This document shows, piece after piece, positions 41,831-49,253 of a stretch of DNA of 49,253 nucleotides. The notes beneath the pieces were generated by a model. The model was given only the letters and a program-made list of their open reading frames with translations. It was not told the origin of the DNA and did no database searches. A program made the translations under genes and the position numbers. The DNA is from Acidimicrobiales bacterium. Its GTDB lineage: Bacteria; Actinomycetota; Acidimicrobiia; Acidimicrobiales; UBA8592. The stretch's first letter is position 1; every line of letters begins with the position of its first letter. Location: the NCBI GenBank assembly GCA_013912105.1, contig JACERY010000013.1, positions 1-49,253 on the forward strand, written 5' to 3'.

Positions 41831-42793
41831 CTATTTTGTTAGGCCAATTAGAAAACCTACGCCCCAAGAGATATGCATGGTTGGGAACACTAGGAAAAGA
41901 GCTAGACGTTGTCGAAAAGTGATATTTTGTTTAAAAACGGATACGCCGATAGTAACTGCAAGGTAGAAAAGTAAAACCGTCAAGAACCAGAAAGAAGCAA
42001 TAAAAGATAAAGCGAGGCTAGCAATTAAGATGAGTACTGTTAACGGGGGAATTGTTTGACGGACCTTAAGAGATGACGGGTCTTTGAATATAACCTTCCT
42101 TTTCCATTTCCCATACTGAAAATATTGGGCTGAAAGGCTTGAAAGATCTGACCTTGGGAAATAATCGACAATCAATTGAGGGTCAAACCACACTTTTCTT
42201 CCTGCGCGGCGAATTCGGTTATTAAGTTCGTAGTCTTGGTTTCGAACAAGGGATTCATTGAAACCGCCAAGCATTTTAAAAAGTTCCGAATCGTAAATAC
42301 CAAGATAAACCGTATCTGTCGGTCCTTCTTTGCCACCGTAATGAAATTTAGAATTACCAACACCAAATCGGGAACTCATAGCCGTTGCTACTGCTATCTG
42401 AAATGTCGTTTCGCCAATAGCATTTTGGATTCCGCCGACATTTCCCGCTTTAGTGCGGATGATAATTTCAACTGCTTTAGCTACGTAATCTTTTGGAATT
42501 GCACAATGAGAATCAACTCGGACGAGGAAATCGCTAGTAGCCAAACTTGCAGCTTTATTTAGGCCACTTGCTGTCAATCCAGATTCATTGTTAATTATTT
42601 CTATCCGAGTATCCAGCATTTTATACTTATGAGCGATGCTCATAGTGGAGTCTGCCGAAGGCCCAATAGCAAGAATAATTTGATCAATATTTTGGTAAGT
42701 CTGTTCCAGAATAGAGTCAATTGCTCTTCCAAGGGTCGATTCAGCATTCCTGACTGGCATTATAATTGAGACGACAGGGAGCGAAGCAGACAT
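41831..42793 (-). CDS. GT2-family glycosyltransferase with C-terminal TM segments
   Basis: 320 residues. The GT-A core has VSIIMPVRNAESTLGRAIDSIL, a DSHC metal-type motif (LVRVDSHCAIP) and GGFNESLVRNQDYELNNRI. About three TM segments follow from residue 240, so it is a membrane-bound transferase acting on lipid-linked sugars. It starts 1 bp after the sugar transferase stop, so it is the second gene of an operon. The sugar donor and acceptor are not identifiable. Confidence 0.9.
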   Translation of the reverse strand: MSASLPVVSIIMPVRNAESTLGRAIDSILEQTYQNIDQIILAIGPSADSTMSIAHKYKMLDTRIEIINNESGLTASGLNKAASLATSDFLVRVDSHCAIPKDYVAKAVEIIIRTKAGNVGGIQNAIGETTFQIAVATAMSSRFGVGNSKFHYGGKEGPTDTVYLGIYDSELFKMLGGFNESLVRNQDYELNNRIRRAGRKVWFDPQLIVDYFPRSDLSSLSAQYFQYGKWKRKVIFKDPSSLKVRQTIPPLTVLILIASLALSFIASFWFLTVLLFYLAVTIGVSVFKQNITFRQRLALFLVFPTMHISWGVGFLIGLTK

Positions 42794-42794
42794 A

Positions 42795-44120
42795 CTAGAG
42801 GCGCCGTGAAAGAACGGTCCAAATAGTTTTGAGTAAAATTTGTAAATCTAAAATTGGAGACCAATTAACTAAATATTGTAAATCATGACCAAGTTTGTAA
42901 CTAGGATCAGTATGGTAGCGGCCATCTACCTGAGCTAGTCCAGTTATTCCTGGCGGAATATCGTGACGACGACCATAACCTGGGATAAGGATTTCATAAT
43001 TTGCTGTAAAATCTGGTCTTTCAGGTCGCGGGCCAATAATTGACATTTCACCTCTAGCGACATTTATAAATTGCGGTAACTCGTCTAGACGAGATTTGCG
43101 TACCCAATCTAATCCTGGGAGTACCCTAGTGTCATTTTCGTTTGCTTTGATCACTCCGGTTTTGCTCTCAGCATTCAGTGCCATCGTTCGGAATTTTAGC
43201 ATCATAAAAGATTTTCCAAATTTCCCAACTCGCTCTTGCCGGTAAATAATCTTTCTACCTGCCAAGACTCGTACATAAGTTGCTACTAAAAGACCTAGAA
43301 TTAAGAAAGGGAGTGCTGCGGTTAGAAGATAAATTATTTCTAATAATCTCTTGAAGCTTGCTCTTGAAGGGGAAAGTGAGTGAGCCTTTAAAGCGATAAA
43401 TGGCATTCCGGCGATCTGCCTACTTCTTTTTAGCCCAAGTAAAGTATCCGAAGGCACTATACGTTGAAAGACTCCAATTCTATTTTCTTCAAGTTCAGCA
43501 AGAGGAGAAGGGTAGATCTTTTCAAGACTCCCAGCGCTCATGAGGAGAATGTCAGTAGCATTTTTTTCAACGATGGTTGCAGCCAAGTGATCAAATTTCT
43601 CTATAGAGCCGACAACGATAACATCTGGTTCACAAGCTTTAAGATGGTCTTCGCCTAATTCGATATCACTACTTGAACCAGCCAGCAATACTTTTGGATT
43701 CCCAAACCTTCGAGTTCGTAATTTGCTCGATAGCCATCTATTAAAAGCAATACCAAGCGCACTCAAAATGCCAAAGACTATTAGGTTTCCTCTTGGCATA
43801 AGGAAATAACCAGTTATCAAAGCTAACGTCGCATCAGATAAGATCGCAACAGTCGTAAGTGCTGTAACTCGTGGAAGCCAAAGACGTGCCCCTAGTCGAG
43901 GCGTAGGTTCGTAGAGTTCACCAAAGTAAAAGATAATAATGTGAATAAATGTTGCTATAAGAAAACCTAGTAGATAGGTGGCGAAGGATTTCGGCCAATT
44001 AGAGCCAAACCTGATTGTCAAAGTTCCAAATAGAATTACCATCAGGACAATAAAGTCAGCGAAGTAAAGTCCGCGAACTGGCAACAATCTGGAGCGATTT
44101 TTTCTATTGCTAGGATTCAT
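42795..44120 (-). CDS. Polyprenyl-phosphate sugar-1-phosphate transferase
   Basis: 441 residues. An N-terminal half has four TM segments and a Rossmann-like part (PKVLLAGSSSDIEL); a further TM (ALPFLILGLLVATYVRV) and the catalytic C-terminal domain follow: RQERVGKFGKSFMMLKFRTM, SRLDELPQFINVARGEMSIIGPRPERP, PPGITGLAQVDGR. This is the WcaJ/WbaP-type enzyme that starts surface polysaccharide repeat-unit synthesis by moving sugar-1-P to undecaprenyl or decaprenyl phosphate. GT2 follows. No polymerase or flippase is in the window. Confidence 0.95.
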   Translation of the reverse strand: MNPSNRKNRSRLLPVRGLYFADFIVLMVILFGTLTIRFGSNWPKSFATYLLGFLIATFIHIIIFYFGELYEPTPRLGARLWLPRVTALTTVAILSDATLALITGYFLMPRGNLIVFGILSALGIAFNRWLSSKLRTRRFGNPKVLLAGSSSDIELGEDHLKACEPDVIVVGSIEKFDHLAATIVEKNATDILLMSAGSLEKIYPSPLAELEENRIGVFQRIVPSDTLLGLKRSRQIAGMPFIALKAHSLSPSRASFKRLLEIIYLLTAALPFLILGLLVATYVRVLAGRKIIYRQERVGKFGKSFMMLKFRTMALNAESKTGVIKANENDTRVLPGLDWVRKSRLDELPQFINVARGEMSIIGPRPERPDFTANYEILIPGYGRRHDIPPGITGLAQVDGRYHTDPSYKLGHDLQYLVNWSPILDLQILLKTIWTVLSRRL

Positions 44121-44219
44121 AAAATTCTGCTGGTCTTATCTTTCCGCAAGTACAAATAATAGTAACAAGAGATGTTAGATGATGGGGAGAAGCAAAAGTT
44201 TCTTAGAGGCGGATGTCAA

Positions 44220-45956
44220 CTAGCTTTCTGTTTCAATGATGATGATTACATCACCAGCGCCAACGGCGTCTCCTTCGTTCACATTGATTTCGGTGATTGT
44301 CCCACTGACGTCTGAAGTAATATTATTTTCCATCTTCATTGCTTCAAGAACTACCAAAATATCTCCGGACTCAACTGTATCTCCTGTTGCTACCTGAATC
44401 TTAACTATCGTTCCTTGCATAGGAACAGAGATCTGGCCATCTCCTCCTCCAGTTTTAGCTCCAACGGATGATGCACTTCTGCGCACCTGACTAGAATCTT
44501 TTGGTACAGAAATAGAGACGTCAAATCTTTTCCCATTAACTTCGATGTCTGCGGTTCGAATTTCACTTGCTGAGATATCTTGAGCTTCAGGGATTGGGTT
44601 ACCCTTAACGCCTGATAAATCAAGTACCTCCTCAACCCACTTCGTTGAATGTTCAACTGCACTGAAATCGGGATGGGCAAGAATTGCGATATCGGCAGGA
44701 ATTGTGGTTCGAAGTCCGGATATCTCGAATTCAGTTAATGCTCTAATAGTTCTGGCAATTGCTGTGTCCCTATCTTTACCCCAGCAAATCAGTTTGCCGA
44801 TTAAGTTATCGTAGAACTGGCTGATCTCATCGCCTTCTTCGTAACCCCCATCCCATCGAGTACCAAACCCTGCAGAGGTTTTGAAGGTTTCAAGCCTGCC
44901 GGGGCTTGGCAAAAATTGACCTTCAGCTGGGTCCTCAGCATTAATGCGTACTTCGATAGCATGCCCTGTCATTTCGATATCTTCTTGCTTGAAAGGTAAT
45001 GTCTCGCCAGAAGCGACGCGTATTTGTTGCTCAACTAAATCAATACCTGAAACCATCTCGGTTACTGGATGCTCAACTTGCAATCTCGTATTCATCTCGA
45101 GGTAGTAAAAATCCTCATTTTCGTAAAGAAATTCAACAGTTCCAGCATTAATGTAACCACAGCCTTTAGCTACATCAACAGCCGCTTGTCCCATGTCATT
45201 CAGAATTTTCTGAGGAATTCGAGGAGCTGGAGCTTCTTCAATTAGTTTCTGATGCCGTCTTTGGGCAGAACAATCTCGAGTTCCTAAGTGGATGGCATTT
45301 CCATGGCTGTCACAAAGAACTTGAACTTCAATGTGGCGAGGTTTGGTCAGATAGCGTTCCATGTAGATTTCGTCTCTACCGAAATAGGCGAGAGCTTCTC
45401 TCTGGGCTGAATCAATCGCAGTCCGTATTTCATCTTCGCTATTGACGACTTTCATGCCTCGGCCACCTCCACCATAAGCAGCTTTAATCGCAATCGGGTA
45501 TCCATGGTCGGAAGCAAAAGCTTTAACTTCGTCTGAAGTTGTGATGAAATCTGTGGTTCCTGGTACACCGCTGACTCCTACTTTTTCTGCAGCTTGTCGA
45601 GCACTGATCTTGTCTCCCATTACCGCTATGGCTTCAACAGGAGGACCAATAAAAGTAACACCTTTCTCTGTTATAGCTTTAGCAAACTCAGCATTCTCTG
45701 AGAAGAAACCGTAACCGGGGTGAACAGCGTCAACTCCGGATCTTTCAATCACATCCAAAATCATTTCAGTATTGAGGTAACTTTCAGCAGCAGTTTGCCC
45801 TCCAAGCGCATAAGCTTCATCTGCAAGACGCGTATGCAGGGCATCCCGATCAAGTTCAGAATATACTGCAACGGATTGAATGCCTAGTTCTCGGCAAGCA
45901 CGAATAACCCGAACCGCGATTTCTCCTCTATTTGCAATTAGTACCTTTGTGAACAC
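44220..45956 (-). CDS. Acyl-CoA carboxylase alpha subunit (biotin carboxylase + BCCP)
   Basis: 578 residues. The biotin carboxylase part (1-445) has KVLIANRGEIAVRVIRACRE, the Gly-rich ATP loop AAYGGGGRGMKVV, MERYLTKPRHIEVQVL and EMNTRLQVEHPVTEM. A linker region follows, then the biotinyl domain with VLEAMKMENNI; biotinylated Lys541. This is the actinobacterial AccA-type alpha chain that serves acetyl- and propionyl-CoA carboxylase with a separate beta chain, not found here. It is divergent from birA (20 bp apart), the ligase that biotinylates it. Confidence 0.96.
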   Translation of the reverse strand: MFTKVLIANRGEIAVRVIRACRELGIQSVAVYSELDRDALHTRLADEAYALGGQTAAESYLNTEMILDVIERSGVDAVHPGYGFFSENAEFAKAITEKGVTFIGPPVEAIAVMGDKISARQAAEKVGVSGVPGTTDFITTSDEVKAFASDHGYPIAIKAAYGGGGRGMKVVNSEDEIRTAIDSAQREALAYFGRDEIYMERYLTKPRHIEVQVLCDSHGNAIHLGTRDCSAQRRHQKLIEEAPAPRIPQKILNDMGQAAVDVAKGCGYINAGTVEFLYENEDFYYLEMNTRLQVEHPVTEMVSGIDLVEQQIRVASGETLPFKQEDIEMTGHAIEVRINAEDPAEGQFLPSPGRLETFKTSAGFGTRWDGGYEEGDEISQFYDNLIGKLICWGKDRDTAIARTIRALTEFEISGLRTTIPADIAILAHPDFSAVEHSTKWVEEVLDLSGVKGNPIPEAQDISASEIRTADIEVNGKRFDVSISVPKDSSQVRRSASSVGAKTGGGDGQISVPMQGTIVKIQVATGDTVESGDILVVLEAMKMENNITSDVSGTITEINVNEGDAVGAGDVIIIIETES

Positions 45957-45975
45957 GAGATTAACGTTACATAAG

Positions 45976-46800
45976 ATGGAGGCAAATCAAGTGTCATTCC
46001 CAAAAGTCAATGAAAATTTTTCTTCAAGCGAAAAATCAGCTTTTTTACACAAGAGTCTAAAAGACGCCGGATATGGAACTGTTTCTTGGGTTTCTAGCAC
46101 TGGTTCAACAAACGCAGACTTACTTGAAGCGGGGTTAGGAGGAGCAAAAAATTTATCTGTTGTGATTGCTGATCACCAGACTATGGGGCGCGGTCGGCGA
46201 AATCGAGAGTGGTTATCTGAAGAGAACTCTTCATTATTAATGTCAATTCTCTTCAGGGCAAATAAAAATCAAGGGCAACTGGGATCTTATAGCATGATGG
46301 TTTCTTTATCTGCATGTCAGGTGCTTCATGAACTTGGCTTTACAAGCGTTCGGATCAAATGGCCTAACGATTTAATCATTCATCAAGAGAAATCAACATA
46401 CAAACTCGCTGGAGTGTTGACCCAAACTGTTATTCAGAAAGACCAAGTACTTGTTGTAGCTGGAATAGGGATAAATGTACGGTCTGGTAATCTTAAAAAA
46501 TTATTACCACAAGAAGAAGTCATAGCCTTAGAAGATATTGGGGATCCCCCAGACCGAGTCATGTTGGCTCTGCGAGTTCTAGAGCGGATAGGAGAAATCT
46601 CGAAAAGCAATGCATCTATTCTTGACGAATACGTTTCGCTTCTTGACACCATTGGGCGGGAAGTTCGTATAACTACTGACGGTAAAGAAATTACTGGGAC
46701 AGTTGTAGCAGTTACCCCAGTAGGTGCACTTATCGTCGACACTGGTGGCACAGGCAGAGAAGAAGTATTCGTTGGGGACGTAGTTCACCTGCGTACATGA
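45976..46800 (+). CDS. birA: Biotin-[acetyl-CoA carboxylase] ligase (BirA, no HTH)
   Basis: 274 residues from ATG 45976. An upstream in-frame ATG at 45880 would overlap the divergent carboxylase, so it is rejected. Motifs GRGRRNREW (biotinyl-AMP loop), SLSACQVLHELG, RIKWPNDLI and KLAGVLTQT are typical, followed by a C-terminal SH3-like part (EITGTVVAVTPVGALIVD). There is no N-terminal HTH, so it is a class I ligase without repressor function. Its partner substrate is encoded next to it. Confidence 0.95.
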   Translation: MEANQVSFPKVNENFSSSEKSAFLHKSLKDAGYGTVSWVSSTGSTNADLLEAGLGGAKNLSVVIADHQTMGRGRRNREWLSEENSSLLMSILFRANKNQGQLGSYSMMVSLSACQVLHELGFTSVRIKWPNDLIIHQEKSTYKLAGVLTQTVIQKDQVLVVAGIGINVRSGNLKKLLPQEEVIALEDIGDPPDRVMLALRVLERIGEISKSNASILDEYVSLLDTIGREVRITTDGKEITGTVVAVTPVGALIVDTGGTGREEVFVGDVVHLRT

Positions 46801-46854
46801 ATTACTGTTGTGAGGCTAAGTCACATTATGTCAGAATCAAGCTACGTTGTTTAG

Positions 46855-48180
46855 ATGGTATTAGCGAAACGCCCAAGGCCGAAACGCACATTAATTCAGC
46901 GTTTCTTTCTTCTTTGTAGTCTGTTAATTTTGTCAGCTTCAACTGTTGCTGCCATTCTTTTAGCGTATACCTCTGAAACTGTTGGGCAGATCCCAAGAAC
47001 TGCATTTGGGAATGCTCTTAGTATGCAATCATCAGAAACTGATGAGCCTCTAAATTTTCTTTTGATAGGTTCAGACTCAATAGCAAACCTTCCAGAAGAT
47101 CACCCTCTTCGATGGACTTCAGGGCGCTCTACGCGTCAGTTATTGACAGATACGCTTATAGTCCTAAGACTTGAACCCCGCGGAGGTGAGAATGGAGAGG
47201 TAAAAGCCTCTGCTCTATCTATTCCGCGTGACTTGTATGTGCCGCTCTCCGGGTACCCAGATTCTATGAAGATAAATAGCGTGGTGTACTTCACGAATAA
47301 ACCAACGCTCGTCCAAACTATTCAAGACTTTCTTCAAATACCGATTCATCACGCAGTGGAAGTTGATTTTAATGGCTTTATGAGGCTGTTTGAAACTCTA
47401 GGGGGGTTAGACGTTTACATTGAGTACCCCCTGCGTGACCGGTTAGCGCAATTAGATATTCCTACCTCAGGTTGCGTTTCGCTAACACCGGAGCAAGCCC
47501 TTGGCTTAGTCAGAACTAGGACTTTACAGGCCTATGTCGAGAATTTTGATGGTTGGTATGGTAAAGCTCCCTATGCATGGGTAACCGTTGATGGCACAGG
47601 AGATTTTGGAAGACAATCACGTCAGCAGGATTTTTTGATTTTGGCTCTCCAGCAGGCGTTTGACTCAGGATTTAGGAATCCTTTAAAGATTAGCCAAATC
47701 ATTGATGAAATCCTGAGTGGTAATTTCGTAACTCTAGATGATCGATTAACTCCTGATAATGCTATAAAATTAGCGCAACAATTTAAAGACTTTCGTCCAA
47801 ATCAATTGGAAAAATATTCATTACCTACAGTCTATGATTTTGCCTTGATATCTGGAGAAGAACTTTCAATCCAGCGATTAGTTGAGTCAAGGTCAGATCC
47901 TATTCTTGATATTTTTAGAGGTTCGGTAGATAGCAACGAGGAAAATGCTCAACAGGTCGAAGACAATATTCAAGTCCCGAGTGTAAAGGTTTCCTCCCAA
48001 AGTAAATCAGATGACCAGATAACTGAAGAAGGCAAAACTTCTGAATCAGTTCTTCCCGTTGAGTTTAAAAATAATCAACAGCAAGTATTCGCTTATAGTG
48101 GAAGCGAAAATAACACAATGACAAATGAAGAACGACGAGCAGAAATTCTTGAAAGAGCGGGCAAGATAAAAGGTTGTTGA
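46855..48180 (+). CDS. LytR-CpsA-Psr (LCP) family protein
   Basis: 441 residues. An N-terminal TM helix (RFFLLCSLLILSASTVAAIL) is followed by the LCP domain: NFLLIGSDS, RQLLTDTLIVLRLEP, SIPRDLYVPL, INSVVYF, VDFNGFMRLFETLGGLDVYI, and RQSRQQDFLILALQQA. LCP enzymes join polyprenyl-linked polymers to peptidoglycan outside the membrane. A Ser/Glu/Gln-rich low-complexity tail ends the protein. It fits with the polysaccharide genes at 42-44 kb, but the acceptor polymer is unknown. Confidence 0.94.
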   Translation: MVLAKRPRPKRTLIQRFFLLCSLLILSASTVAAILLAYTSETVGQIPRTAFGNALSMQSSETDEPLNFLLIGSDSIANLPEDHPLRWTSGRSTRQLLTDTLIVLRLEPRGGENGEVKASALSIPRDLYVPLSGYPDSMKINSVVYFTNKPTLVQTIQDFLQIPIHHAVEVDFNGFMRLFETLGGLDVYIEYPLRDRLAQLDIPTSGCVSLTPEQALGLVRTRTLQAYVENFDGWYGKAPYAWVTVDGTGDFGRQSRQQDFLILALQQAFDSGFRNPLKISQIIDEILSGNFVTLDDRLTPDNAIKLAQQFKDFRPNQLEKYSLPTVYDFALISGEELSIQRLVESRSDPILDIFRGSVDSNEENAQQVEDNIQVPSVKVSSQSKSDDQITEEGKTSESVLPVEFKNNQQQVFAYSGSENNTMTNEERRAEILERAGKIKGC

Positions 48181-48288
48181 GACGAAATAGACACTTTAGA
48201 GCGCTCAATATCGGTTTTTTCTAACTTTTTTCAAAGTTCCTAGCAACTTTCGCCAAATTCGGCTCTTATTCCACTACCGTGTGAGGTC

Positions 48289-49002
48289 ATGGGAAAGGCA
48301 TCATCAGCAAAAAAGATTGCTAGGGCTGAGCGCGCTGGCTCTACGAGCGGGCCAAGTGAGAAACGCGCTATCGGATACCCTTCAGCCGTTGCATTAGTTA
48401 TTGTTTTAGGTCTAGCACTTGTTGTTTTTGCTCGTGCAACCAGAGATGCGGAAGCTTCGCCTACATTACAGGACCATTGGCATGCGGCATACGGCGTCTG
48501 GGATTGCGTTTCCGATTCATTCCTTTCTCCTTTCCAAAGCGAGTTTGACCCTGAGGGAATTCATTCTCATCAAGATGGGCTTATTCACATTCATCCATTT
48601 ACATCATCGGTAACTGGGAAACAAGCTAAGATGAGCGTCTTCTTAAATGCAATGGGAGCTTCAGTATCTTCTGACGGGCTGGATTTACCCGGAGGCGCTT
48701 CGCTTAATTCAGGAGTTGAATGCAATGGAGAAGAAGCTGTTATACAAATCATCCGTTGGTCAGACGCATTCGTAGGTGGGCCCCCCTCAGAAATAATTAC
48801 TGAAGATCTGGATAGTGTCAGATTCCTAAATGATAGGGAAGCTTTTACAATAGCCCGAGCGCCGATTGGGGCAGACATACCACTTCCAAACTCTATAGAT
48901 AATCTGGAAGGAGTTCTTGGCGGAAGAAGTGGCCCTGGAATCGAACCTCCAAATACAACTAACGTTCCAGGTCCCCAAGATTTTGGTGTTGAACTTGAAT
49001 AA
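48289..49002 (+). CDS. Membrane-anchored conserved protein with His-rich motif
   Basis: 237 residues. A basic N-terminus (KASSAKKIARAERAG) and a TM helix (SAVALVIVLGLALVVFA) give an N-in, C-out topology. Then comes HWHAAYGVWDC and IHSHQDGLIHIHPF, with clustered His that could bind a metal. The rest is beta-rich with no catalytic motif recognised. Actinobacterial proteins of this type are known as uncharacterised. The upstream gap of 108 bp has no clear promoter. Confidence 0.65.
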   Translation: MGKASSAKKIARAERAGSTSGPSEKRAIGYPSAVALVIVLGLALVVFARATRDAEASPTLQDHWHAAYGVWDCVSDSFLSPFQSEFDPEGIHSHQDGLIHIHPFTSSVTGKQAKMSVFLNAMGASVSSDGLDLPGGASLNSGVECNGEEAVIQIIRWSDAFVGGPPSEIITEDLDSVRFLNDREAFTIARAPIGADIPLPNSIDNLEGVLGGRSGPGIEPPNTTNVPGPQDFGVELE

Positions 49003-49015
49003 ACAAGACCAGGAA

Positions 49016-49253
49016 ATGCTATCGGCACCTGTTCTTGTCATTACAAGTGGCTATTTCAGCCCACTTCATTGTGGACATCTGGACTATTTGGAAGAAGCAG
49101 CCGCATTCGGGGACCAGCTTTTGGTTATTGTCAACAACAATCAGCAGCAAATACTAAAAAAAGGAAAACTAATTCTCGACGAAAAAGATCGCCTTCGAAT
49201 AGTTAGGGCATTGGAGATTGTTGATGAAGCGGTTATAGCAGTAGATGATGATC
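49016..49253 (+). CDS. Cytidylyltransferase-like nucleotidyltransferase, 3'-truncated
   Basis: The frame runs off the window end. It starts MLSAPVLVITSGYFSPLHCGH with the HxGH nucleotide-binding motif (HCGH), then ALEIVDEAV. It has the Rossmann-like nucleotidyltransferase fold of the RfaE2/TagD/CoaD superfamily. ATG 49016 is used; a TTG at 48995 in frame is possible but overlaps the previous gene. Whether it activates heptose, glycerol or another substrate is not shown by this fragment. Confidence 0.8.
   Translation, partial: MLSAPVLVITSGYFSPLHCGHLDYLEEAAAFGDQLLVIVNNNQQQILKKGKLILDEKDRLRIVRALEIVDEAVIAVDDD

Overview
The window looks like a chromosomal piece of a free-living actinobacterium, most likely a marine Acidimicrobiia-type lineage. 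The evidence is a moderately low GC content (roughly 40-45 % by eye), an F420-type luciferase-like oxidoreductase, the decaprenyl-phosphate ribose pathway pair (UbiA phosphoribosyltransferase and DprE1-like oxidase), an actinobacterial-style SUF system with SufU and a Rieske ferredoxin, a fused biotin carboxylase/BCCP, an LCP ligase, and several small proteins of actinobacterial flavour. The lineage is inferred; there is no rRNA or tRNA gene here. Genes are densely packed, often with 4-base ATGA overlaps and with many TTG/GTG starts. I saw no phage, insertion sequence, CRISPR array or plasmid functions.

Layout. 1-9.7 kb: the 3' part of a transsulfuration enzyme, an F420-type oxidoreductase, a cytochrome P450, a cysteine-tailed thioredoxin-like protein, a CapA-like lipoprotein with a perfect (ACTCCT)20 tract, mutY, a YcaQ-like winged-helix protein, and a two-gene unit (a thioredoxin-domain fusion plus a UGSC-family protein). 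The UGSC gene is interrupted by an in-frame TGA that reads best as selenocysteine. 9.8-22.3 kb: a flavin reductase, a gamma-carbonic anhydrase-like protein, and a split SUF iron-sulfur cluster locus. sufB, sufD, a Rieske ferredoxin and a divergent sufC-like gene lie on the + strand. sufC, sufS and sufU lie on the - strand. Between them are a pterin dehydratase, an SDR, a thiolase-like protein and an alkylsulfatase. 22.4-28.7 kb: metallo-beta-lactamase hydrolase, a structured leader RNA with a near-maximal Shine-Dalgarno and an intrinsic terminator, small proteins, an alpha/beta hydrolase-like protein lacking its nucleophile, RNase HI, a cyclase-family hydrolase, HAD, SRPBCC and epimerase genes. 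28.7-34.3 kb: DprE1/UbiA, a tiny membrane peptide, lpd and a fused lipB-lipA gene. 34.3-49.3 kb: peptidases, YceI, cobalamin adenosyltransferase, MauE-like and sirtuin genes, a rhodanese-E1 fusion in reversed order, two cell-surface polysaccharide genes, biotin carboxylase and biotin ligase, an LCP protein and a truncated nucleotidyltransferase.

How the genes work together. Cofactor maturation is the recurring theme: Fe-S assembly (SUF), lipoate synthesis and attachment (lipBA) next to the lipoamide dehydrogenase that needs it, biotin ligase next to its carboxylase substrate, cobalamin adenosylation, and sulfur transfer by the rhodanese-E1 protein. A second theme is envelope building: decaprenyl-phosphoribose, polyprenyl sugar-1-phosphate transfer, a GT2 and LCP. 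The most unusual items are the UGSC selenoprotein operon, the leader RNA at 23.58-23.78 kb, the LipB-LipA fusion, and the two-SufC split SUF locus.
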